Shown here: piece after piece, positions 25,005 to 35,411 of the stretch | Numbering within the stretch: position 1 is the first letter of the stretch | Layout of the letters: the number at the start of each line of letters is the position of its first letter | From: an uncultured Granulosicoccus sp. | GTDB taxonomy: Bacteria > Pseudomonadota > Gammaproteobacteria > Granulosicoccales > Granulosicoccaceae | Length of the DNA stretch: 64,000 nucleotides | NCBI GenBank assembly: GCA_947492525.1 | Contig: CANLNQ010000004.1 | Coordinates: forward strand, 186,001 to 250,000 | Direction: 5' to 3' | Position numbers and translations under genes: made by a program | Notes under the pieces: model-generated | The model's database searches: none | What the model was told of the DNA's origin: nothing | The model's input: the letters and a program-made list of their open reading frames with translations, nothing else

Positions 25005-27314
25005 TCAGATGGCCTGGAGAACGTCTTCGGCGCTGATCGGCAGATGTCGGACCCGAGCGCCGACTGCGTTGAAGATCGCATTGGCAATCGCCGGTGCAAT
25101 CGGTGTCGTGCCCGGCTCACCCAAACCGACCGGCACTTCCTGACTGTCGATGAAATCGATTTCCAGCTCCGGCGTATCGATCATGCGCAAGGGCGTATAG
25201 GTATTGAGATTGCGAGCCTTGACGTTCCCGTTCTCGATTTCGGTACCTTCGTGCAGCGCCATCGACAGACCCCAGAGCGCCGCACCTTCGCACTGAGCGT
25301 GAGCACCGTCAGGATCCACAATCGTTCCACAATCGAGCACCAGCCAGATTTTCTGCACATCCACGTTTCCGCTGCTGCGATCCACGTGTACCTGAACCGC
25401 CGCCGCCGTCCAGGTCGGCATGTCGCGAGACTGTCCGAAGGTAGTTGCAATACCAATGGCTGTATCGTCTTCGAGATCACTGCGCGCAGGGTCGGCAATT
25501 TCCTTCAAGCGTTGCAGCACGGCTGCCTGGCGTTTCGCTCCACCTACCGAATTCGGAGACGAGCCCGCATTGATACCCTCGGCAGTCAGATGTTCAAGTC
25601 GAAAGGTCAACGGGTCCTTGCCCAGCTTGTGAGCTGTTTCATCCATGAAGCTCTCCAGGGCAAAATTGGTCCAGCCGGGACCAACGGAACGTAACCAGCC
25701 CGGACGAAAGGTCTTGTTGGCAAGGTCATTGGATATCGCACGCACCCGGTGAGCACCCACTGAATACCAGTGGTCAGCGCCATCAATGGCAAAGGGGTCA
25801 TAGGCCACGTCATTCACGCCCTTGGGCATGAAGGAGGGGACCATGACGCCAGTGGGCCAGCCGGCAGCGGCGTGGTGTTCCATGGCCGTGATATTCCGGT
25901 CGCTATCGAAGGCCATGCGAAGCTTCTGTACGCTGGGCGAGCGGGGACTGTCGAACTGTGCATCCTGTTCGCGAAACAAGACAAGTTTGACGGGTTTGCC
26001 ATCCAGCGCCTTCGACGCCAGTGCAGCCGGAACCGCGTAGTCACCGTTCAGACGCCGCCCGAAACCCCCGCCGAGCATGTAGGTGCGCATGATGATGTTG
26101 GAGCTGTCCTCACCCAGCGCTTTCGACAAGGTGGGCAAGATCAGAGACTGCCACTGATTTCCCGTGTGTATTTCCCACACACCATCAGCGTTACGCAGTG
26201 CTGTTGCATTGACCGGTTCCAGTTGAAAATGCAACACGGTTGATGTGGTGTACTCAGCCTCCAGCGTGTCGCTGGCCTCGGCAAAGACCTCTCCTGTTTC
26301 GGTGTTGCCAGTGTCGAGGATGGCACCGGTGGAGTCGTCCTCGATCAGACTGCGCGAGTGCGCCTGAATATCGGCTTCGGACACATTGGCGGTGTCTCCG
26401 GCATTCCAGCTGACCTTGACCTTGTCGGCAGCCCACTTGGCAGCCATCAGCGATTCACCGATCACGATCACCCAGCCAGGCACCGTATCCGACGGGTCTT
26501 CGATCGTCAGCGTCTTAACATAGCCCTTGATTACTCCAGCCTCACTGTCGTCTACCGATTCCACCGTGGAACCCAGACGCGTCGGTGGCAGCAGTGGCAC
26601 CCCGTAGACCATGCCGTCGATCTTTGCATCGAGCCCGTAGATGGCCTCACCATTGGTCTTGCCGGCAATGTCCAGTGCCTTGACATCCTTGCCAACCAGT
26701 CGCAGGTCGCCATGTGGTTTGAGCGGCAACTGCTCCAGCTCGTCCTCGGTGAAGCTACGGGACAGACCGGCCTCTACCAGCTCGCCGTAGCTGATACGGT
26801 TGCCCGCGCCACTGACCATGCCCTCCCGGGCAGTGCACTGTTCAGGGCTGATACCCCAGCGCGTCGCTGCGGCATCGATCAGGGCCGTTCGGCCGGCCGC
26901 ACCAGCCTTGCGGTATACCGGCCAGCTTTGCCAGACCGACCAGCTTCCACCGGTGACCATGGTGCCCCATTTCTCGTCTGTGTCGACGTGGGTGATGTGT
27001 ACATTCTTCCAGTCCACTTCCAGTTCATCGGCCAGTATCCTGGCGATGGCAGTGCCCACATGCTGACCCATCTCCGCGCGGATGATGTTCACATTGACTT
27101 GACCCTCGGTGTCGATCCAGTACCAGAGTGTCGGTTCGAACGGGCGACCCTGCGCATCGATGGGTACGCCGTCAGCGACTTCAGGATCCATGGCAGCGCG
27201 TGCGGCCAATGGAAAACCGAACAGGGCGCCTGTGGCCGCCATGGATATCAGAAACCCGCGACGTGTCATGTCCGGCTGCGAGCTGCTTTTGCGTTGCAGT
27301 TTGTCGATGATCAT
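25005..27314 (-). CDS. Molybdopterin-binding subunit of an xanthine-oxidase-family dehydrogenase (IorB-like)
   Basis: A 769-residue large subunit carrying the molybdenum cofactor. The N-terminus has a twin-arginine signal (TRRGFLISMAATGALFGFP, residues 18-36), so it is folded with cofactor and exported to the periplasm. The family motif GGGFGRRLNGD (cofactor contact) and the late GLGEPGTTP (active-site Glu) are visible. The pattern matches isoquinoline 1-oxidoreductase beta subunits and membrane aldehyde dehydrogenases. It overlaps the Fe-S subunit gene by four bases; the third subunit is a cytochrome c. Substrate class: aldehyde or N-heterocycle, undecided. Confidence 0.92.
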   Translation of the reverse strand: MIIDKLQRKSSSQPDMTRRGFLISMAATGALFGFPLAARAAMDPEVADGVPIDAQGRPFEPTLWYWIDTEGQVNVNIIRAEMGQHVGTAIARILADELEVDWKNVHITHVDTDEKWGTMVTGGSWSVWQSWPVYRKAGAAGRTALIDAAATRWGISPEQCTAREGMVSGAGNRISYGELVEAGLSRSFTEDELEQLPLKPHGDLRLVGKDVKALDIAGKTNGEAIYGLDAKIDGMVYGVPLLPPTRLGSTVESVDDSEAGVIKGYVKTLTIEDPSDTVPGWVIVIGESLMAAKWAADKVKVSWNAGDTANVSEADIQAHSRSLIEDDSTGAILDTGNTETGEVFAEASDTLEAEYTTSTVLHFQLEPVNATALRNADGVWEIHTGNQWQSLILPTLSKALGEDSSNIIMRTYMLGGGFGRRLNGDYAVPAALASKALDGKPVKLVLFREQDAQFDSPRSPSVQKLRMAFDSDRNITAMEHHAAAGWPTGVMVPSFMPKGVNDVAYDPFAIDGADHWYSVGAHRVRAISNDLANKTFRPGWLRSVGPGWTNFALESFMDETAHKLGKDPLTFRLEHLTAEGINAGSSPNSVGGAKRQAAVLQRLKEIADPARSDLEDDTAIGIATTFGQSRDMPTWTAAAVQVHVDRSSGNVDVQKIWLVLDCGTIVDPDGAHAQCEGAALWGLSMALHEGTEIENGNVKARNLNTYTPLRMIDTPELEIDFIDSQEVPVGLGEPGTTPIAPAIANAIFNAVGARVRHLPISAEDVLQAI

Positions 27315-27802
27315 TCGCTGATTGTCTCTTTGTTGGCGGCAGCGGCCTGACGAACAGCGCTACGAATTCTCGGGTAGGTCATGCAACGACACAGATTGCC
27401 GGTCATGACGGCATCAATGTCTTCATCGCTGGGGTCGGGAATATCCTTGAGCAGGGCCGCTGCCTGCATGATCTGGCCTGACTGACAGTAGCCGCACTGC
27501 GGTACCCGCAAGTCGTTCCAGGCAATTTGCACCGGGTGTTGTCCATCGCTGTTCAAGCCTTCGATGGTCGTGATGTCAGTGCCTTCAATGGCTGACAAGG
27601 GGGTGATGCAGGAACGGGTTGCCCGGCCCCCGACGTGCACCGTGCAGGCACCGCACATACCGATACCGCAGCCAAACTTCGTGCCGGTGAGGCCTATCTC
27701 GTCTCGAATGGCCCACAACAGGGGGGTGGACGGCTCAGCGTCGATGCTGACGTCGCGGCCGTTGATCCTGAAATTTATCATTTTTCTTGCTGTCCTGATC
27801 AA
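27311..27802 (-). CDS. 2Fe-2S subunit of the molybdenum hydroxylase (IorA-like)
   Basis: A 163-residue protein with two 2Fe-2S domains. The plant-type cluster ligands are in FGCGIGMCGACTVHV with a later Cys (ATRSC). The second, helical cluster site has CGYCQSG and LCRCMTYPRI. It passes electrons from the molybdenum centre to the cytochrome subunit. It has no signal of its own and is presumably exported with the Tat-tagged large subunit. Gene overlaps are four bases at each end, showing tight coupling in a three-gene operon. Confidence 0.95.
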   Translation of the reverse strand: MIRTARKMINFRINGRDVSIDAEPSTPLLWAIRDEIGLTGTKFGCGIGMCGACTVHVGGRATRSCITPLSAIEGTDITTIEGLNSDGQHPVQIAWNDLRVPQCGYCQSGQIMQAAALLKDIPDPSDEDIDAVMTGNLCRCMTYPRIRSAVRQAAAANKETISE

Positions 27803-29097
27803 TGTGTACGTAGTGTCGAAACCGCGTCAGCCAGGTTCGGCCACTCGCTCTTGTCGGTTCGTGTGCGACGCAGGTAAGAGGCGATGGAGGCAACTTCCTG
27901 ATCGCTCAGGGCGCTGGCAAAGCCGGGCATGACAATGCCGGGCAAGCCTTCTTCATTGCCGACACCGTGCAGAATCACCTGGATAAGATTGTCTGGCTCT
28001 TGCATGCGTGTAGCTGAGTTCACACCCAGATCCGGACGCCCCAGTTCGATCTGCTCACCGTTGTAGTGGCACGATGCACAAGCGGTCAGGTAGAGCTGTT
28101 CTCCCTGATCCTGGCGATAGGTCTTCTCGGGCCTGCCACTGGCAAGACTGGCTGCAATGATGTCGTCCGTGTTCTCTTCCGGGCTGCCATCCGTGCTTGA
28201 CTCACCGGTCAAATCGCTGAGATAGAGACCAATGGCCTGCAGGTCGCTGTCGGGCAGTTCGCGCAGACCGGCATGCACGACAGGTCCCATGGGGCCTGCT
28301 GCCACGCCATGAGCGCGCGTACCACCGGTTTTCAGGTAGTCGCTGTAATCGCTGGCCGTCCAGCGGATTGCAGCCGAATTCTTTTCGTTCAACGCCGGCG
28401 CAACCCAGCGGTCGATGGCGGCTCCATCGAAGCTTGCGCTCTCTATTTCCGCACCAAGTGCATTACGCGGCGTATGACAGGCCGCGCAGTGCGTGACCCC
28501 TTCGACCAGATAGGCTCCACGATTCCATTGCTCGGACATCTCAGGAGAGCTCTCGAATCGTCCGGTATCGACGAACAGCATCTTCCAGCCAGCCTGAAGA
28601 ATGCGTTGATTCAGCGGGAAGGGAATCTCGTTCTCCTTCTGGGTGGATGCCACGGGTGGCACTTCACTCATGATGTACGCGTAGATGTCGTCGACATCCT
28701 CATCACTCATCAGCGTGAAATGGTTGTACGGGAAACCCGGAAACAGGTGCCTGCCTTCACGGTCCACACCCTCGTGCATGGCACGTCGGAAGGCTTGCGC
28801 AGACCAGTTACCGATGCCGGAGTCCGGATCCGGGCTTATGTTGGTCGAATACAGCGTGCCGAATCCGGTCGCCATCGGATAATTTCCGGCCCAGGGCTGT
28901 CCGTCATCGGCCGTATGACAAGTGGCGCAGTAGCCGGCGGCGGCGAGGATCCGACCCCGTTCCACCGATTCGGCATCGAAGTCACCGTGACTCTCGACTG
29001 TGACCTCGTCGATCTCCGGGTAATAGGCGTAGACGGCGAAAGCACCCGCCGCCAGCACCGCCACGGCCGACGTGGCGATAAGAATGGGTTTGATCAT
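27799..29097 (-). CDS. Tri-haem cytochrome c subunit of the molybdenum hydroxylase
   Basis: A 432-residue protein with an N-terminal signal/anchor helix (ILIATSAVAVLAAGAFAVYAY) and three CxxCH haem c sites: CATCH, CAACH and CASCH. This matches the cytochrome subunit of alcohol/aldehyde dehydrogenase complexes that hand electrons to quinone or a terminal oxidase. It is the first gene of the operon on the minus strand and overlaps the Fe-S subunit gene by four bases. Methionines such as in GNYPMATGFG and GIVMPGFA are plausible distal ligands. Confidence 0.92.
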   Translation of the reverse strand: MIKPILIATSAVAVLAAGAFAVYAYYPEIDEVTVESHGDFDAESVERGRILAAAGYCATCHTADDGQPWAGNYPMATGFGTLYSTNISPDPDSGIGNWSAQAFRRAMHEGVDREGRHLFPGFPYNHFTLMSDEDVDDIYAYIMSEVPPVASTQKENEIPFPLNQRILQAGWKMLFVDTGRFESSPEMSEQWNRGAYLVEGVTHCAACHTPRNALGAEIESASFDGAAIDRWVAPALNEKNSAAIRWTASDYSDYLKTGGTRAHGVAAGPMGPVVHAGLRELPDSDLQAIGLYLSDLTGESSTDGSPEENTDDIIAASLASGRPEKTYRQDQGEQLYLTACASCHYNGEQIELGRPDLGVNSATRMQEPDNLIQVILHGVGNEEGLPGIVMPGFASALSDQEVASIASYLRRTRTDKSEWPNLADAVSTLRTH

Positions 29098-29284
29098 TGG
29101 GTCAGTGTTCCCTGATTATGCAGTTGGATAGTGCCGGTCTGGCGTGGATACCGGCTGGCGTTTCAGGACAGCTGCGGTGCTGGCTGCGCCGTTCGCCTGG
29201 ACGCGATTGTCGACGAGCACTGCAACAGGGGAACGTGATTGAAAGATCTACAGGGTCATGATTCGAGGCGGCGGACGTCCGATG

Positions 29285-29872
29285 TCAGTGAGGGTGATCA
29301 TCATCCTGATCAGGCGATGCGGCAAAGTGGTCGAATGTGATGATGATTTCCCCGACACGAAAGCCGAACTTGCGCATGACGGCTCGATTCATGAGGACAT
29401 CATTCTGCAGGTACATCCAGTCATCGAGTTGCACACCCAGTGTCTTGCCCTTGTAGGGTATGTTCAGCGTGTACTGCCAGTTCAGCGCATTGCCCCGGCT
29501 GACCCCCTGCGCAGTGCCGTCGACATCGGCGGCTGTTCCGGTATATCGGCCTTCCTCTTCACGTGCGATGCGCCAGATGCGTTGGCTTTTCTCGCCGTCG
29601 TTGAATTCGAAATCTTCCGTCAGTGTCAGAGTCTGCTCGGTCTCGTCCCATACCCCCACTATCGCCACTTCGAAGTAACGTATTGGCTGTCCCCCGCGGT
29701 CGAGCACGATGCCATGCGCGCGCGTGTTGCCAAGGAAGTATTCTTCAACCAGAAAGTCCTGAGCGGTCACTGGAATCGAGTCGATCTTCATCGTGCTACA
29801 GGCGCTGGCGAGAAGCAGGACAATTGCCATGACGACAGCGCTTCGATGACTCCTTGGCGAGACTTGCATCAC
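29285..29872 (-). CDS. DUF3833 lipoprotein
   Basis: A 195-residue protein matching DUF3833. The N-terminus is a lipoprotein signal (VVMAIVLLLASACSTM, lipobox LASAC), so it is probably lipid-anchored in the envelope. The mature part is beta-rich, with FEFNDGEKSQRIWRI and the conserved DDWMYLQNDVLMNRAVMRKFGF segment. Function is not established. It overlaps by four bases the chalcone-isomerase-like gene; these two families often lie together, which suggests a shared, possibly lipid-related, envelope role (inference). Confidence 0.85.
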   Translation of the reverse strand: MMQVSPRSHRSAVVMAIVLLLASACSTMKIDSIPVTAQDFLVEEYFLGNTRAHGIVLDRGGQPIRYFEVAIVGVWDETEQTLTLTEDFEFNDGEKSQRIWRIAREEEGRYTGTAADVDGTAQGVSRGNALNWQYTLNIPYKGKTLGVQLDDWMYLQNDVLMNRAVMRKFGFRVGEIIITFDHFAASPDQDDDHPH

Positions 29873-30378
29873 ACATTCTCCGCATTTCCGCCGATGAGCT
29901 TGTTTCTGATGTCAGGGCGAGAGGTCTGCGGCGATAGCCAGATCGACAGGAAGGAGATCGAGAATTCGCGATCTTCGATACCTCCGATCGGCTGTCCGTT
30001 ATGCAGGAAGCGGTTATTGCCCTGCGCATCGACTTCGATACGCAGCGTGTCCTGTTGCCTGATGTCTGGCCACAGGCCCTCCAGCCTCGACAACCAGGGA
30101 CCGATCTTCTGCTCGGGAACGCCCAGTTTCTGCCACTGATCGCCCGTTGCCCTGATCAGGTCTTCCTTGTCTATGTCGCGGTGGTAGACGATCTCGAGTG
30201 CCTGGGGGAATTGGTCGGATTCGTACTGGCCATCGTCCGTGAGCAAGGTCACGTTGTAGAGTTTGAAGAATGCCCAGCGCATGTCACTGCTGCCGACCGG
30301 AATCCAGGATTGCTGGCTGGCGGTAGCCGGCGTGGCGGCGCTCAAAAGCATTGCAATGCAGAGCAGGATGTACTTCAT
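29869..30378 (-). CDS. Secreted chalcone-isomerase-like protein
   Basis: A 169-residue protein with a cleavable signal peptide (MKYILLCIAMLLSAATPATAS). The body WAFFKLYNVTLL, ALEIVYHRDIDKEDLIRAT and FSISFLSIWLSP fits the bacterial chalcone-isomerase-like fold, which in bacteria binds fatty acids or has unknown activity rather than making flavonoids. It precedes and overlaps the DUF3833 gene. Catalytic residues of plant enzymes are not evident to me. Confidence 0.8.
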   Translation of the reverse strand: MKYILLCIAMLLSAATPATASQQSWIPVGSSDMRWAFFKLYNVTLLTDDGQYESDQFPQALEIVYHRDIDKEDLIRATGDQWQKLGVPEQKIGPWLSRLEGLWPDIRQQDTLRIEVDAQGNNRFLHNGQPIGGIEDREFSISFLSIWLSPQTSRPDIRNKLIGGNAENV

Positions 30379-30814
30379 TGGTGTGTTCTCCGGTTCAACG
30401 CAGACCGTATGGTTCTAATGGCTCCGGTGGCTGAAAGCCGAGCATTGCCTTGTACTGACCCTACGAAGATTGCAGCCAGGCAGATTAGCGCGTCCTCTTT
30501 TCATGCACATTTGTCTGGCACGCTTTCAAGGACAGGAGCGCCCTTCCGGTGTTTTCGTCAGCCGCACTGTTCACGACAGGCATCTGCCCGACGACAGTGT
30601 TCCGATTCCTGGTCCGATGAAGGCCAGACTGGCTGATTTGTACAGGGTAGCTGCCTTGGCAGCTACGCTGGGAGTAACCCACGCTGCGCGGCAGGAGGCA
30701 CTTCCGGGTCCTCCTGCACGAAAGAACTGATAGATTGACAATCTTGTCGCCTTGCCTGCTCAGTCACGATACTGAACAGGCTCTCCCAATAACCGACATC
30801 AGGAAACTGAAGAC
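30379..30814. other. Intergenic region with two strong inverted repeats
   Basis: 436 bp between divergent genes. GTAGCTGCC and GGCAGCTAC (30647-30666) form a nine-base-pair stem with a two-base centre. GCAGGAGG (30691-30698) pairs with CCTCCTGC (30710-30717) around an 11-base loop. No gene is convincing here. The region should also hold the promoters of the lectin-like gene and the chalcone-isomerase-like operon; a TTGACA at 30735-30740 lacks a well-spaced -10. Confidence 0.5.
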
Positions 30815-31441
30815 ATGAAACCAGCCACTCGTTGGATCACCATCCTTGCCGCTGCGTCGTTGAGCGCCTGTGCAACAAGCACGCCGGAAGCGCCGGACAC
30901 CAGCATGAGTTTCTTCATCACCAGCGCCAATCCGGGCAAGGGTGCAGACCTGGGTGGTCTGGCGGGCGCCGATGCCTATTGTGCAGAGTTGGCAGAGTCT
31001 GTGGGTGTCACAGGCAAGACCTGGAAAGCCTACCTGTCGTCCAGCGAAGAAGATGCGCGAGATCGGATCGGATCCGGCCCCTGGTACAACGCCAACGGTG
31101 TCATGGTCGCATCCAGTGTCGAGGATCTGCTCAGCGACAGCAACAATCTGACCAAGCAGACGGCCGTCAACGAAAGTGGTGAAGTCGTCAATGGGCGCGG
31201 GGACGAGCCAAACCGTCATGATATTCTCACCGGTTCGGCAGCCAATGGACGCTCCACAGGGAGTACCTGTGATGACTGGACGAGCAGTACAGAGGGCAGT
31301 GCAACCGTCGGCCACCACGACAGGACCGGTGGTGGTGATGACCCCACTTCCTGGAGTTCCGCGCACGGTTCGAGGGGTTGCAGTATCGACGCGTTGCAAG
31401 GTACGGGTGGTGATGGGCTTTTCTACTGTTTCGCCCAGTAG
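30815..31441 (+). CDS. Lectin-like secreted lipoprotein
   Basis: A 208-residue protein with a lipoprotein signal (ITILAAASLSACATS, lipobox LSAC). The mature domain has a Gly/Ser-rich lectin- or hyalin-like pattern: FFITSANPGKGADLGGLAGADAYC, then KTWKAYLSS, RDRIGSGPWYNANG, HDILTGS, CDDWTS, VGHHDRTG, and a terminal GGDGLFYCFAQ. Four or more conserved Cys could form disulfides. The pattern is known from many bacterial surface proteins of uncharacterised function; C-type-lectin-like carbohydrate binding is a guess. It stands alone, between a structured intergenic region and an octamer array. Confidence 0.75.
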   Translation: MKPATRWITILAAASLSACATSTPEAPDTSMSFFITSANPGKGADLGGLAGADAYCAELAESVGVTGKTWKAYLSSSEEDARDRIGSGPWYNANGVMVASSVEDLLSDSNNLTKQTAVNESGEVVNGRGDEPNRHDILTGSAANGRSTGSTCDDWTSSTEGSATVGHHDRTGGGDDPTSWSSAHGSRGCSIDALQGTGGDGLFYCFAQ

Positions 31442-31504
31442 TCTTTACTGAGCACCGCCGCTGACTCAAAGGCTTGCCGATGGCTGCCCGGTTACCGTTG
31501 ATGG

Positions 31505-31560
31505 GCCGGGTGGCTCGGGTGCTCGGGTGCTCGGATCGCCGGATCGCCGGATCGCCGGTA
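31505..31560. repeat. Drifting octanucleotide tandem array (second)
   Basis: Seven 8-bp steps between the convergent lectin-like and cyclase genes. From 31513 the units are GCTCGGGT twice, GCTCGGAT, CGCCGGAT twice and CGCCGGTA; one degenerate unit precedes them. As in the array at 10089-10276, one half of the unit is kept while the other half changes from block to block. Confidence 0.8.
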
Positions 31561-31636
31561 AGCTACTGGTCAGAGGCGGGTTCCCATTACAAGCATGGCG
31601 ATGCACCACCGACGCCATGAAGCAGACCATGCTGGT

Positions 31637-33331
31637 TCACGATGTTGCTGGCTGTGTCTGTTCGGCGTCGATGGTCAGATTGCTCAGGTCGTCTATCACG
31701 TAGATGTCCAGCGGCTCTCCGCGGCCGCGGACATGAACCGTGTGTCTTGGCCATGCGGGGTTGCTCAGGCCAGCCTGGCGTAGCGCCTGCGCCGAGACAA
31801 TGAGTTCAGTCCTGTAATCCTTGGTCAGTGCTTCCAGTCTGGCCGCGATGTTGATGTTGTCCCCCAGTGCTGACACGGTCGGTGCGTCGGGCGGTCCCAT
31901 TGTGCCCACGATGGCATCGCCACAATGAATGCCGATACCGACCCTCAAGGGTTCTTCCAGTTCCTCGGCCAACCACTGATTGAGTTGTGTCATTCGCGCC
32001 TGTATCTGCACGGCACCTTCGACGGCCTGACGACAGCCTCGCGCCAGATCGCCGTCCAGACCATACAAGGCCATCAGTCCGTCCCCGTTGAATGTCGCGT
32101 AGTGGCCACCAGTCGCCCGTAGCGCTTCATCCAGTTGTATGAAGAACTGATTGAGTATGAAGACAACATCGTAGGGAAGCTTCTGTTCTCCCAGTCGAGT
32201 GGAGCCGCGCAAGTCGACGAACATGCAGGCAATCTTCTGTTCATGGCCCATGACACCGGCGGAAACTCTGGCTGCCGGTGCCGACATGTCTGCGTGCAGC
32301 AAGGGCGTGATGGTGATGTTCCCGTGAGGCTTGAGTTGGCAGGCAAGTCTGACATTGGGGTCGGCCCTGACTCGCTGCAGAGCGCGACGCTCCAGTTCCT
32401 CGGGTTCCGGGAGGTTCTGTTCGGTGTCGATAAGACGCACGCGGCAGGTGGTACAGCGACCACGTCCACCGCAGATGGCCGTGTGTGAAATGCCAGCCTC
32501 ACGCAAGGTCTCGAGAACTGTCTGGCCCTTTCGTGCCGGGAGCTGCTTGCCGCTGGGTGTATGAGAGACGATATAGCCGCCGCGCTTCCTGTCGCCGAAG
32601 GAACGCAGGGCACGCAGGAGCAGAACGCCTACAAGCAACAAGGCGAACAACCAGAGCAATGTCTTCTCGGTGTACTGAAGCAGTTGCAGATCAGCCGGAT
32701 CGACCTGGTTCAGGGCTTCGCGCACTTTCAGCAAGGCTGGCGTGTCTGCAGGTAGTTGCAGGCTTTCCAGCCCCGCGCGCAGAAAGCCGAGACCCGCGAG
32801 AAGTGGAATGATCAGGCAGAGTGGATAGAGAACGGCGACCCATCGACTGTAACTCGGCTTGTGACGCAGCCAGTAGTGAATGCCTATCGACATGTGTGTC
32901 CAGGCAAGCGCGAGCAGAATGTACTGCCGGACAACACCGGACGGCCTGCTCCACAGCCCCGAGACAACCGAGGTGTAGTTTCTGCTGATGTCGAGTAATT
33001 CGTAAGTACCACGAGTTCCGGCTACATGGGCGAGCAGCAATATCGGCATGGCCAGGGCCATGGCGAACTGCACGAGATTCCACACGGGCATACGCAGGCT
33101 ACGGCGGCGGTACAGCGAGACGAACATCAGGCCGATGTGTACCGTGAATGCCGTGTACAACAGCAGCAGAGTGATGGGGAATGACCAGAAGCCTGCCAGT
33201 ACGCTACCCAGAGCGTCCATGGCTTCCAGAGAGAAGATGCCCAGACTGGCATTGAGCAGGTGCAGGATCAGAAAGAAGGCAATGACCAGCCCGCTGGAGA
33301 TACGCAGCAGGTGTTCCTGTTTCGAGTTCAC
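31637..33331 (-). CDS. Membrane class III nucleotide cyclase with 2Fe-2S ferredoxin domain (CyaC-like)
   Basis: 564 residues from the GTG at 33331, chosen because GGAG lies five bases upstream; an ATG at 33421 would add 30 atypical residues. Residues about 10-255 form six or seven helices with several His in helices (ILHLLN, FTVHIGLMF, LLLAHVAG, AWTHMSIGIHYW), resembling a succinate-dehydrogenase-type cytochrome b anchor. A ferredoxin domain follows (about 280-365) with CGGRGRCTTC and a later Cys. The C-terminal class III cyclase domain has FVDLRGSTRLGE, NGDGLMALYG and NINIAARLE. The usual substrate Lys and Asp positions read Thr and Ser, so ATP specificity is unsure. Likely a redox-controlled second-messenger enzyme. 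Confidence 0.88.
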   Translation of the reverse strand: MNSKQEHLLRISSGLVIAFFLILHLLNASLGIFSLEAMDALGSVLAGFWSFPITLLLLYTAFTVHIGLMFVSLYRRRSLRMPVWNLVQFAMALAMPILLLAHVAGTRGTYELLDISRNYTSVVSGLWSRPSGVVRQYILLALAWTHMSIGIHYWLRHKPSYSRWVAVLYPLCLIIPLLAGLGFLRAGLESLQLPADTPALLKVREALNQVDPADLQLLQYTEKTLLWLFALLLVGVLLLRALRSFGDRKRGGYIVSHTPSGKQLPARKGQTVLETLREAGISHTAICGGRGRCTTCRVRLIDTEQNLPEPEELERRALQRVRADPNVRLACQLKPHGNITITPLLHADMSAPAARVSAGVMGHEQKIACMFVDLRGSTRLGEQKLPYDVVFILNQFFIQLDEALRATGGHYATFNGDGLMALYGLDGDLARGCRQAVEGAVQIQARMTQLNQWLAEELEEPLRVGIGIHCGDAIVGTMGPPDAPTVSALGDNINIAARLEALTKDYRTELIVSAQALRQAGLSNPAWPRHTVHVRGRGEPLDIYVIDDLSNLTIDAEQTQPATS

Positions 33332-35407
<2,076 letters not shown>

Positions 35408-35411
35408 TACT

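Noticed and set aside
26358-27350. 330-residue plus-strand frame over the molybdenum hydroxylase genes
   Set aside because: Complement of conserved coding sequence with no domain or ribosome site.
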